A stretch of DNA of 19,801 nt from Candidatus Methanosuratincola sp. (GTDB taxonomy: Archaea > Thermoproteota > Methanomethylicia > Methanomethylicales > Methanomethylicaceae): assembly GCA_029907755.1 (NCBI GenBank), contig JARYLH010000013.1, forward strand, positions 1-19,801, given 5' to 3'. The notes under the pieces are model-generated. The model saw nothing but the letters and a program-made list of their open reading frames with translations, was not told the origin of the DNA and ran no database searches. The position numbers and the translations under genes were made by a program. Positions 1 through 6,741 of this stretch are shown here, piece after piece; within the stretch, counting starts at the first letter, position 1; each line of letters begins with the position of its first letter.

Positions 1-464
1 CAAAGTCGTGCAAAGTGCCTAGGGTGTGGATCTCGTTCACGAATGCGACCCCTGGGATCGTGGGCGACTACTACTTCGAAAAGATCGTATGGCCCTCAAC
101 GAAGACAATGCTCGAAGTAATGATCAAAGAAGGCGTCGTGCCGATCATCCAATTCGAGGAGAACGCCAAGAACCTGAAATTCCTGACCCAACTGCCCCCA
201 AGGAGCTACATTGTCCACGTCTCGAGAGATTCGGATCTGTTGAAGGTCTCGGAGACGCTGGCTAACCAGGCAGCCGTTATGGGTAACTTCAAAGTTCCTG
301 CCGACCAAGAGGAGGAAAACAGGATCAGGGATTTAGCAGACAGGTTGAAATCGGGCGCACCCAAGAATTTGATAGTTAGCACAGATGGAGGCGAACCGTT
401 CATCCTCACTTCCCACAACGTGGAGAAGCTATCAACGCTCGAACCATTCCTGAAAAAGGGCTAG
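1..464 (+). CDS. URO-D superfamily protein, C-terminal fragment (5' end outside window)
   Basis: The reading frame is open from the left edge (codons from position 3) to a TAG at 462-464, so this is the 3' end of a longer gene. The GTG at 15 is probably internal. The visible ~150 residues look like the C-terminal half of the uroporphyrinogen decarboxylase fold used by corrinoid methyltransferases: a GDYYFEK..WPSTKTMLE helix, a VPIIQFEEN strand, then IVHV, VMGNF and LIVSTDGG strands. The residues that bind zinc in MtaA/MtbA (HxC on one strand, a Cys near the end) are absent here: QFEEN and STDGGEP occupy the equivalent places. It may therefore be a non-zinc member acting on a methylated substrate rather than a coenzyme M methyltransferase. 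The substrate is unknown. It is convergent with the CobW-type gene and their stops share one CTAG. Family call moderately sure, function not. Confidence 0.65.
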   Translation, partial: KSCKVPRVWISFTNATPGIVGDYYFEKIVWPSTKTMLEVMIKEGVVPIIQFEENAKNLKFLTQLPPRSYIVHVSRDSDLLKVSETLANQAAVMGNFKVPADQEEENRIRDLADRLKSGAPKNLIVSTDGGEPFILTSHNVEKLSTLEPFLKKG

Positions 465-1504
465 TGGTGATGGCGGTGGAGGTCCTCGACCGATAACCCG
501 TATTTTTTGCTCGTTTCCCTGATCGTTTCTTTTAGGTAAGATCGCATATCCTCAGACCCGAACCCCTCGAGTGCCATGAAGATAGAGAGCCTGAGCTCCT
601 TCCAGGACTTTGGGAGATCACCGGAGAATTCGACGCCAGTCGCGAGATCAACCATGCTAGCCTTGAAGCCCCTCCCCTCCGACTCGCCGAAAGCCTTGAT
701 ATGACCTAGGATCCGCCCTGTCTTTTCGACGCATGCCCTGCCCATTGCCTCGATTACCTCAGTCACGAAAGTTCGGATTGCATTGTCATCTAGATCCTTG
801 GCGGATCGGAGGATCCCGTAGAAGTCCGCATTGCCGACTCCTGATGCTGCCACCGAATCGTCTTGGGTAGGATTCGTCTCAGACTCCAATGCGACCCGCC
901 CACCGAGGATTGCAGCCAGAAGGTCAGGCATGCCCTCTCCAGTCACCGACGAAACGCCGATTATCCTGGTCCCAGGCCTCATCTCGCTAAGTGCGGAGAT
1001 AATTAGGGGGAGGTCGAATTTCTTGTCGATCCTGTCGATCTTCGTCAGCGCCAAGATCTCTGCGTCACGGGCCTGCTTAGTCAGGAAATCCTTGAACTCG
1101 GCGAGCAGGGAGCGGAACCTAACGCCATCAACTAGCGCAACAGTCGGTGAGAACTCAAGACCGGGGACGAGGTAAGATGCCTGAACGAAGAACCGCTTCA
1201 CCTGTGAGGGGAGGGCAACCCCGGTGGGCTCGACGAAGATCACATCAGGGTTAAACTCCTCGACAACGATCTTTATCGTGGAGACCAGGTCTGCACCGAG
1301 GCTGCAGCATATGCACCCTCCGAGAATTCTCTTGGCTTTGAGCCCAGAGCTCTTTACGAACTCCCCATCGACGTCCACATCACCGATCTCGTTGACAATG
1401 ACTGCAGTCTTCAGCCCTTTCTTTTGCGCCTCGGTTGCCATCCTTATTATCGAGCTGGTCTTGCCGCTCCCCAAGAAGCCCGAGATCTGTGCCAGAAGGA
1501 CCAT
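461..1504 (-). CDS. CobW/P47K-family G3E GTPase (metallochaperone-like)
   Basis: A 347-residue protein of typical family length. The Walker A/G1 motif GFLGSGKT is at residues 9-16, NEIG at 38-41, the metal-binding GGCICC (CxCC) at 62-67, EPTG at 92-95, and TKID, the guanine-specificity motif, at 154-157. A C-terminal CobW_C-like region follows, and the protein ends in RHHH, a likely extra metal ligand. G3E GTPases of this group insert or store transition metals (zinc, cobalt, nickel) in a GTP-dependent way. The ATG at 1504 has a GGTGA ribosome site about 6 nt upstream, and a minus-strand TATA-like box lies at 1537-1544. The gene is divergent from the MtaA-like methyltransferase across 100 bp. 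That enzyme needs zinc and a cobamide, so delivery of zinc or cobalt to it is a reasonable inference. Family call firm, metal unknown. Confidence 0.9.
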   Translation of the reverse strand: MVLLAQISGFLGSGKTSSIIRMATEAQKKGLKTAVIVNEIGDVDVDGEFVKSSGLKAKRILGGCICCSLGADLVSTIKIVVEEFNPDVIFVEPTGVALPSQVKRFFVQASYLVPGLEFSPTVALVDGVRFRSLLAEFKDFLTKQARDAEILALTKIDRIDKKFDLPLIISALSEMRPGTRIIGVSSVTGEGMPDLLAAILGGRVALESETNPTQDDSVAASGVGNADFYGILRSAKDLDDNAIRTFVTEVIEAMGRACVEKTGRILGHIKAFGESEGRGFKASMVDLATGVEFSGDLPKSWKELRLSIFMALEGFGSEDMRSYLKETIRETSKKYGLSVEDLHRHHH

Positions 1505-1536
1505 TGAGTTTCACCGTTTTACTATTGGACTAGGAC

Positions 1537-1591
1537 ATTATAAACTATTCCAAAACTTTTTATCCACTTGGCGAATAATGGATAATACCAT
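1537..1591. promoter_or_regulatory. Divergent cobW/mtaA promoter with inverted repeat
   Basis: A minus-strand TATA-like box (attataaa, 1537-1544) faces the CobW-type gene, and a plus-strand box (acttttta, about 1555-1562) faces the mtaA-like gene. A perfect 7-bp inverted repeat, TTATCCA (1560-1566) and TGGATAA (1579-1585), overlaps the expected plus-strand start region. Its arms share the GGATA/TATCC core with the longer elements at 7856 and 9005. The promoter calls rest on position and base composition. The operator role is inference. Confidence 0.45.
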
Positions 1592-1604
1592 AGGGGAGAT
1601 AGAA

Positions 1605-2723
1605 ATGAGCGCAAGAGAAAGAGTTTTGAATGTGCTTTCCGACCAGCCTGTCGACAAGATCCCAGTTACTTGCTTCACCCAGGTTGGAATTGTGGAGGCC
1701 ATGCAGAAAGTCGGGGCGCCTTGGCCCGAGGCCCACAGCGATCCTAACAAGATGGCAGTACTTGGTGCTTCGCTCAACAGGCTAGTCGGCCTTGAAGCGG
1801 TGAGGATACCATTCTGCTTGACGGTCGAGGCAGAGGCGATAGGATGTAAGGTCGATATGGGGACTATTAACAGGCAGCCCTCGATTAGGGCACCTGCATT
1901 CGAATCGCCATCGCTTGCCGAGATCGACATGGGATTCTTGGACAAGGGAAGGATACCAGTCGTACTGGAGGCGATCAGGATCCTCAAGAAGGAAAACTTA
2001 GACGCCCCGCTAATTGTCGGGATCGCAGGTCCTTTCACGCTGAGCGGTCACTTGGTAGAAACCGAGAGGCTTGTGAAGATGATGAGAACAAAGCCGACAG
2101 AGGTCGAAAGCCTCCTGGACAAGGTAACGGACGCGAGCATAGCCTATGTCGAGAAGATCGCAGAGGCGGGGGCGGACGTCATCACCGTCAACGAGCCTTC
2201 AGCTGCCCCAGAGCTAATAGACCCGCTCTCATTCAGGTCCACAATAAAATCAAGGCTCCAGTACCTTGCGAGGAACATCAAGACCAAGAAGGTACTGCAC
2301 ATCTGCGGTGCTTCCCTCCCAATAGTCGGCGACATGGCCGAGTGCGGCTTCGACGCCATCAGCATTGAGGACAAGGTCGACATCGCAAAAGCAAGAGATG
2401 TGATAAAAGGAGGGGCTGGTGCAAAACCCGCAGGAGGGTTCAGGACGGGAGGAGGCTTCGGAGGAGGCTTCGGAGGAGGCTTCGGAGGAGGCTTCGGAGC
2501 CAGACCTGGCGCAGGTGAGCCGGCTAAGGCAGTGAAGATTGCTGGCAACGTCTCGACCGCGAAGACGCTTTTCACAGGCAAGCCAGAGGAGGTCAAGGCA
2601 GAGGCGCTCAGTGCGCTCCGGGCAGGAACCGACTTGCTCGCGCCCGCCTGCGGCATTGCTCCTGGCAGCCCGCTGGCAAACATCAAGGCGCTAGTCGAGG
2701 CAAGGGATGACTACCAAAAATAA
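1605..2723 (+). CDS. mtaA: Methylcobamide:CoM methyltransferase, MtaA/MtbA type, with Gly-Phe repeat insertion
   Basis: This 372-residue URO-D-fold enzyme should move a methyl group from a methylated corrinoid protein to coenzyme M in methylotrophic methanogenesis, in the cytoplasm. The expected zinc ligands are present: H232-x-C234 in the LHICG strand and C349 in the PACGIAPGSP motif. ARERVLNVL near the N-terminus, GPFTLSGHL at 142-150 and NEPSA at 196-200 also fit the family. Which substrate (methanol, methylamine, other) cannot be told, so mtaA versus mtbA is a guess. Start: the ATG at 1605 has GGGGAG 6 nt upstream and lies downstream of the expected transcription start. The ATG at 1578 in the same frame would lack a ribosome site. 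Oddity: residues about 269-309 form a Gly-rich insertion containing four GGFG units (283-298), between the KARDVI helix and the AGNVS strand, where the family normally has a short turn. That makes the protein about 30 residues longer than usual. Confidence 0.87.
   Translation: MSARERVLNVLSDQPVDKIPVTCFTQVGIVEAMQKVGAPWPEAHSDPNKMAVLGASLNRLVGLEAVRIPFCLTVEAEAIGCKVDMGTINRQPSIRAPAFESPSLAEIDMGFLDKGRIPVVLEAIRILKKENLDAPLIVGIAGPFTLSGHLVETERLVKMMRTKPTEVESLLDKVTDASIAYVEKIAEAGADVITVNEPSAAPELIDPLSFRSTIKSRLQYLARNIKTKKVLHICGASLPIVGDMAECGFDAISIEDKVDIAKARDVIKGGAGAKPAGGFRTGGGFGGGFGGGFGGGFGARPGAGEPAKAVKIAGNVSTAKTLFTGKPEEVKAEALSALRAGTDLLAPACGIAPGSPLANIKALVEARDDYQK
2451..2498 (+). repeat. Four perfect 12-bp tandem repeats in the mtaA-like gene
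   Basis: The unit ggaggcttcgga occurs four times in a row without a mismatch, in frame, encoding GGFG x 4 (residues 283-298). Identity at third codon positions shows recent duplication by slippage or unequal exchange, not old selection on the protein alone. Confidence 0.95.
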
Positions 2724-2884
2724 TTTTTTATATTTTTACATATTTCGCACACCTTCCAAATGCAAGAGTGTTATAAACCCGTTAAGCTTTTTTTTAGAAT
2801 ATTTTGTACACTTTTAGTTACAAAGTACATTATTGTAAAAACAAATCTTAAATAATTTACTTAAATATTAATCTTGGGGATAAT
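2724..2884. promoter_or_regulatory. AT-rich intergenic: T-tract terminator, then promoter
   Basis: Directly after the mtaA-like stop come two T runs (2724-2729 and 2733-2737), typical of archaeal intrinsic termination. A further T tract follows AAGC near 2788. Upstream of the next gene, cttaaataa (2847-2855) is a plausible TATA box, and TGGGGA (2875-2880) is a ribosome site 4 nt before the ATG at 2885. No small gene was seen here. Confidence 0.5.
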
Positions 2885-3445
2885 ATGTCTTTTGTGATAT
2901 ATGCTGCTTTGGGTCTACTTGGACTATGCACAGGGCTTGCAATACTTATCTTCTGCAACTTCAACATAATAAAAACAAAGGAAGGATATCTGCTCGGCAA
3001 TGGGCAAGCAGCGTGGTTCATATGGGTCGCTGGGATAACAGAGCTGATCGCGAGTGGATATTTCGCGATGCACCTTGACTTCCTAGACGCTGCAACATTC
3101 GGAGGATATGGGCTATTCTGGATGGCATTAGGCACTATGGTCTACTGGAACGGGGACGGGAGGGTTCTCGGCCCCATGGCAATAGCTTACGCGATATTCT
3201 CGCTGCCGCTAATGTTCGCATATGCAACTGTCAGTTCCACGCTATTTCTTGTGATACTGATGCTGTTCTTGATCTTCCTTGCACTGATCCCGGCCGCGTG
3301 GGAGAAGGCCAATGCGAAAGTGCTCGGCACGCTCCAATTGATATGCCTGATATTTGCAGCGCTCTCGATACTAGGGCTAGTTTTCGCAGCGGTTCCAGCG
3401 CTCGCAGGGTACGCCTCTTGGTTCCTGTGGCCAGCATTGATCTAA
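2885..3445 (+). CDS. Six-TM membrane protein resembling AceTr (GPR1/FUN34/YaaH) transporters
   Basis: A 186-residue, almost wholly hydrophobic protein with about six membrane segments (near residues 3-25, 42-62, 70-88, 95-115, 118-137 and 147-170). The stretch GQAAWFIWVAGITELIASGYF followed by ATFGGYGLFWMALG (70-83) resembles the YaaH/SatP pattern in which a G-Q-loop helix precedes AFGSYGAFW. The length also fits that family, which carries acetate, succinate and other small carboxylates across the cytoplasmic membrane. The N-terminal NPAPLGL signature of that family is missing: residues 8-15 read ALGLLGLC. The ATG at 2885 has TGGGGA just upstream and sits alone between T-rich tracts, so the gene is probably monocistronic. 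Membrane topology is clear. The family call is moderate and the substrate is unknown; an AmiS/UreI-type channel is an alternative. Confidence 0.6.
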   Translation: MSFVIYAALGLLGLCTGLAILIFCNFNIIKTKEGYLLGNGQAAWFIWVAGITELIASGYFAMHLDFLDAATFGGYGLFWMALGTMVYWNGDGRVLGPMAIAYAIFSLPLMFAYATVSSTLFLVILMLFLIFLALIPAAWEKANAKVLGTLQLICLIFAALSILGLVFAAVPALAGYASWFLWPALI

Positions 3446-3453
3446 AACCAATC

Positions 3454-3467
3454 CTCTTCCTTTTTTT
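3454..3467 (+). terminator. Pyrimidine/T-run terminator after the AceTr-like gene
   Basis: A pyrimidine-rich tract ending in seven T (3461-3467) lies 9-22 nt after the stop codon and just before the purB promoter. This is typical of factor-independent archaeal termination. Confidence 0.5.
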
Positions 3468-3486
3468 ATGTCTGAAAGGCAATCCA

Positions 3487-3496
3487 TTTTATAAAC
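3487..3496 (+). promoter_or_regulatory. TATA box of purB
   Basis: ttttataaac is a near-consensus archaeal TATA box ending 30 nt before the ATG at 3527. Transcription should begin near 3516-3520, giving a leader of about 7-11 nt. No strong ribosome site is seen, so translation is probably nearly leaderless. Confidence 0.6.
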
Positions 3497-3526
3497 CTCA
3501 ACCCATATCCATACTGGGATTTAGAG

Positions 3527-4879
3527 ATGCCGATCTGCCCAATTGACACAGGAAGATATGGAAGCAAGGAGATGAGGGCGCTTTTTGAGGAGGGATCCAG
3601 GCTCCAGAGATATCTCGACGTCGAGGCTGCCCTCGCACTCGCCCTAGCCGAGCTGGGAGGGATCCCGCCCGAGAGCGCTGAGAGGATCAGCAAGCTTGCG
3701 AATGTGAATGTGGTCACCCCAGAGAAGGTGAAGGTGAGGGAGGCGAAGACGAGGCATGACCTGATGGCTATGGTGGAGGTGCTCGCCGAAGAGTGCGGCG
3801 ATGACGGTAAGTACGTCCACTGGGGAGCCACCAGTTACGACATTGTGGACACGAGCTGGGCACTCATAATGCGCGACGCTTCGAAGATATTGAAAGCGAA
3901 GCTGGGGCGCGTGAGGGATGTGCTCTGCGCCCTTGCACTCGAGCATAAGAGCCTTGTGATGGTGGGGCGGACGCATGGGCAGCACGCCGTGCCGGTCACG
4001 CTGGGCTTCAAGATGGCAGTTTATGCAGCGGAGGCGGCGAGGAACCTCCAGCGGCTGAAGGAGTTAGAGAAGAGGCTTCTAGTCGGGAAGATGAGCGGTG
4101 CAGTCGGCACTATGGCTAGCCAAGGCGAGAAGGCTTTCGATTTGGAGAGGAAGGTGATGGAAAGGCTTGGATTGGAACCTGCGGAGATATCCACTCAGGT
4201 CGTCTGCAGGGATAGAATAGCAGAGTTTGTCTGTTGGAGTGCGGTCACGGCCTCGAGCCTGGACAGGATCGCGACTGAGATCAGGAACCTGCAGAGGACA
4301 GAGATACTCGAGGTCGCGGAGGGGTTCGAAGCAAGCGCACAAGTGGGGAGCAGCACGATGCCCCACAAGCAGAACCCCATCGACTGCGAGAAGGTGTCCG
4401 GACTCGCTAAGGTCATGAGGGGGCTTGTTGTGCCAGCGCTGGAGAACGTTCCCCTTTGGCACGAGAGGGATCTCACCGATTCGAGTAGTGAGCGCTTCAT
4501 AATTCCGTTATCGTTCGTAGTGCTGGACGAGATGCTGACCACAATGGAGAGGGTGCTTAAGAACCTGCGTGTGTTCCCAGAGAACATGAGGAGGAACCTG
4601 GGCCTGACCAAGGGGGCGATATTGAGCGAAGCGGTGATGATGGCGCTTGCGAGGAAGGGCATGGGGAGACAGGCGGCACACGAAGTCCTGAGAAAGGCAT
4701 CGGTCAGGGCGTTCAATGAGGGGAGGAGGCTGAAGGATGTACTGGCAGAGATGCAGGAGGTGGTGAGCCTTCTCACAGCAGAGGAGCTCGAAGAAATTCT
4801 CAAGCCGGAGAACTATATAGGGAAAGCCTCCGAACTCGTTGAGAGGGCGGTTTCGGCTGCTAGACTGGTTGATGCATAA
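3527..4879 (+). CDS. purB: Adenylosuccinate lyase
   Basis: A 450-residue cytoplasmic enzyme of the fumarase/aspartase superfamily. It releases fumarate from SAICAR and from adenylosuccinate, serving two steps of purine and AMP synthesis. The evidence is TRHDLMA (75-81), the conserved HWGATSYD segment (98-105), GRTHGQHA with the general-acid His150 (147-154), and the family signature loop GSSTMPHKQNP with the catalytic Ser region (274-284). The C-terminal ADSL_C region around GRQAAHEVL is also recognisable. The N-terminus (MPICPIDTGRYGSKEMR) is the usual short archaeal/bacterial form. It stands alone, with its own TATA box before and a hairpin plus T-rich tract after. Nothing is missing. Argininosuccinate lyase is unlikely given the loop and length. 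Confidence 0.96.
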   Translation: MPICPIDTGRYGSKEMRALFEEGSRLQRYLDVEAALALALAELGGIPPESAERISKLANVNVVTPEKVKVREAKTRHDLMAMVEVLAEECGDDGKYVHWGATSYDIVDTSWALIMRDASKILKAKLGRVRDVLCALALEHKSLVMVGRTHGQHAVPVTLGFKMAVYAAEAARNLQRLKELEKRLLVGKMSGAVGTMASQGEKAFDLERKVMERLGLEPAEISTQVVCRDRIAEFVCWSAVTASSLDRIATEIRNLQRTEILEVAEGFEASAQVGSSTMPHKQNPIDCEKVSGLAKVMRGLVVPALENVPLWHERDLTDSSSERFIIPLSFVVLDEMLTTMERVLKNLRVFPENMRRNLGLTKGAILSEAVMMALARKGMGRQAAHEVLRKASVRAFNEGRRLKDVLAEMQEVVSLLTAEELEEILKPENYIGKASELVERAVSAARLVDA

Positions 4880-4899
4880 ATAGAAAATTATTTTTCTAT
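4880..4899 (+). terminator. Hairpin and T-rich terminator after purB
   Basis: Immediately after the purB TAA, atagaaaa and ttttctat form an 8-bp stem with a 4-nt loop, followed by a T-rich stretch. The stem is AT-rich and weak, so the T tract may do most of the work. The rest of the gap to 5025 is AT-rich and holds TATA-like boxes at 4937-4946 (tatttaaaga) and 4991-5000 (aaactttatg) for the next gene. Confidence 0.5.
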
Positions 4900-5025
4900 A
4901 TTTTGGTATATACTTTCTGCTATATCAAATATGAAATATTTAAAGACAAGTCCAGCAGTTGGTGCTGGTTTCAGCAACCCTGGCAAGAGAAAACTTTATG
5001 AACAGAAGGATCAGAGCGATGAGAA

Positions 5026-6234
5026 GTGACAGCAATGGAGCCAAGAGACAAAGTCTTGCTCGGTGTTTCTTCCAACATCCTTTTGCTCGGCGTGGTCAGC
5101 TTCTTCACTGACATCAGTACAGAGCTCATAATGTCCGTGCTCCCAACGTTCCTTGTAATATCCCTCGGCGCCACGCCCGAGATCGTTGGGACGATCGAGG
5201 GGATTGCAGAGAGCATGACCTCCTTCTTGAAGCTGGTTTCAGGAGCGATTGCGGACAGGACGGGCAAGAAAAAGAGGCTCACGATCATCGGCTACACCCT
5301 CTCGAACATCACAAAGCCCATCATGGGTTTCGCCACAAGCTGGTCGGATGTCCTCGTCCTCAGGATAGGAGACCGCGTCGGGAAAGGGCTGAGGACCGCA
5401 CCGAGGGATGCAATGATTGCAGACTCCGCAGACAGCAGGATCGGCAGATCGTTCGGGATACACAGGACGCTCGACCAGCTCGGAGCGATAGTAGGGCCCG
5501 TGCTTGCCTTCGTTCTTCTGATCCCTCTGGGTTACGGCGGGATCTTCCTCTTCACGGCGATACCTGGGGCAATAGCGATAGCAATGCTCGTACTCTTTGT
5601 GAAGGAGCCACCTTCCAAGAGCAGGCAAAACAAGGCGATACTGAAGAATGCAAGGGCAATAATGAACAGGGGCTTTTCGATGTACATTGTCTCTGCCACT
5701 TTCTACGCGGCATCAGCCATCAGCTATGCCTTTATTCTCCTCAGGGCGATAGAGGTCGGCATACCAGTCGAGATGACTGCGCTGGTCTACGCCCTAATCC
5801 AGATCTTCCATGTCTTCTCAGGCGTGCCTGCGGGGGAGATCTCAGACAGGTTCGGGCGGGTCAGGGCGGTGCAGGTCGGGTACTTCTTGCTCTTGGCAGC
5901 ATTCGCGACGATCGCAGTCTCCTCGGAGCTGTGGCTATTCCTCTTTGGGGTAGTTCTCTTCGGGATGCATCAAGGGACTGTTGAGACATCACAGCGGGCG
6001 GTCATACCCAGCCTAACCAAGGAGGAGTTCAAAGGGACGGCCTACGGGGTCTACAACATGGCGGTCGGCGCAGTCGCGCTGCCTACCAACATCTTGGCGG
6101 GTTTCATATTCTCATCTCTGGGCAGCCAGTATGCCTTCCTATACGGATCCATACTTGCCCTGTTCGCGTCGCTGGCAATGGCTGCAACCGAGAGGATGCT
6201 TAAGCAGGATGCAGGGAAAGGGAGAGAGCGTTGA
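5026..6234 (+). CDS. Major facilitator superfamily transporter, substrate unknown
   Basis: A roughly 400-residue polytopic membrane protein with the two-halved MFS plan. The first motif A loop is GAIADRTGKKKR (73-84). RIGDRVGKGLRTAPRDAMIADS (113-134) is a conserved stretch seen in a group of prokaryotic MFS proteins. The second-half equivalent is GEISDRFGRVRAV (270-282). About 12 hydrophobic helices can be drawn, with the central cytoplasmic loop at KEPPSKSRQNKAILKN (193-208). The start is uncertain: GTG at 5026, or ATG at 5035 three codons later. Neither has a strong ribosome site, and a TATA-like box at 4991-5000 implies a short leader. The stop is 3 nt from the stop of the convergent GNAT gene. 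Efflux of small molecules is the default inference. No neighbour points to a substrate. Confidence 0.85.
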   Translation: MTAMEPRDKVLLGVSSNILLLGVVSFFTDISTELIMSVLPTFLVISLGATPEIVGTIEGIAESMTSFLKLVSGAIADRTGKKKRLTIIGYTLSNITKPIMGFATSWSDVLVLRIGDRVGKGLRTAPRDAMIADSADSRIGRSFGIHRTLDQLGAIVGPVLAFVLLIPLGYGGIFLFTAIPGAIAIAMLVLFVKEPPSKSRQNKAILKNARAIMNRGFSMYIVSATFYAASAISYAFILLRAIEVGIPVEMTALVYALIQIFHVFSGVPAGEISDRFGRVRAVQVGYFLLLAAFATIAVSSELWLFLFGVVLFGMHQGTVETSQRAVIPSLTKEEFKGTAYGVYNMAVGAVALPTNILAGFIFSSLGSQYAFLYGSILALFASLAMAATERMLKQDAGKGRER

Positions 6235-6237
6235 ATG

Positions 6238-6720
6238 TCAGTGCTTCAGCCTCATCTTCATCCAGCCACGCCCGTAGCAACGGAAACCCAGCTTCCGGTA
6301 AAAGTCCTGCCTCTCGCCCCTAGCGCGCAGAGTGATCCTTACCTGCGGTTCCTTGAAGCTTACGTCTACGATGTCTATCAGCTTCTCTATAAGCCTAGTT
6401 CCGATGCCCATGCCCCTCTCGCTCGGCAGCACAGCCACCCATTCTATCCTCACGGTGGGCACCTCAGTTTTCAGGCACCGTGCCGCGATCACGCCGACTA
6501 CTTCCCTCTCTTTCTTAGAGACCAGGCACACCCAACCCTTGTCGCACCTTATGATCCTCTTCGCTTCGCAGTGCCAACTCTTGATCTTGTAGTAAGAGGC
6601 CTCCCTGGGGAAAGATGCCTTTAGCACATTGGCTATTGAATCGATATCCCTTGACAACGCGGGGACTATCCTGATCTCAGGAGTTTTGACTTCTTCGGTG
6701 CTGTTCTCAGCGAGGTACAT
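6238..6720 (-). CDS. GNAT-family N-acetyltransferase
   Basis: A 160-residue protein with the GNAT core. Motif A, VAVLPSERGMGIGTRLIEKL (95-114), contains the acetyl-CoA pyrophosphate loop RGMGIG. The later DFYRKLGFRCYG (139-150) is the typical motif B end, where a Tyr often serves as general acid. It follows the Mrp-like ATPase on the same strand after a 17-30 nt gap and is probably cotranscribed. No clear ribosome site precedes the ATG at 6720, which suggests coupling to the upstream gene. Family members acetylate amines, antibiotics or protein N-termini. It is not close enough to the RimI pattern to claim ribosomal or N-terminal protein acetylation. Substrate unknown. Confidence 0.85.
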   Translation of the reverse strand: MYLAENSTEEVKTPEIRIVPALSRDIDSIANVLKASFPREASYYKIKSWHCEAKRIIRCDKGWVCLVSKKEREVVGVIAARCLKTEVPTVRIEWVAVLPSERGMGIGTRLIEKLIDIVDVSFKEPQVRITLRARGERQDFYRKLGFRCYGRGWMKMRLKH

Positions 6721-6741
6721 AGGGAATCTACCATTATGCGT

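Noticed and set aside
1224..1577. Longer upstream extension of the mtaA-like reading frame
   Set aside because: The extension runs antisense through the CobW-type gene and across both promoters. Family N-terminus and ribosome site put the start at 1605.
2144..2686. Minus-strand open frame of 180 codons opposite the mtaA-like gene
   Set aside because: It is the antisense shadow of the conserved enzyme. Its proline-rich PPPK repeat is just the complement of the Gly-Phe repeat, and it has no promoter or ribosome site.
3481..3512. AATCCAT (3481-3487) and TATCCAT (3506-3512) before purB, similar to operator half-sites
   Set aside because: They are in the same orientation, 25 bp apart, not inverted, and the first overlaps the TATA region of an AT-rich promoter. 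Chance is the simpler explanation.
4195..4803. Minus-strand open frame of 202 codons opposite purB
   Set aside because: Serine-rich shadow of a conserved gene, with no independent signals.
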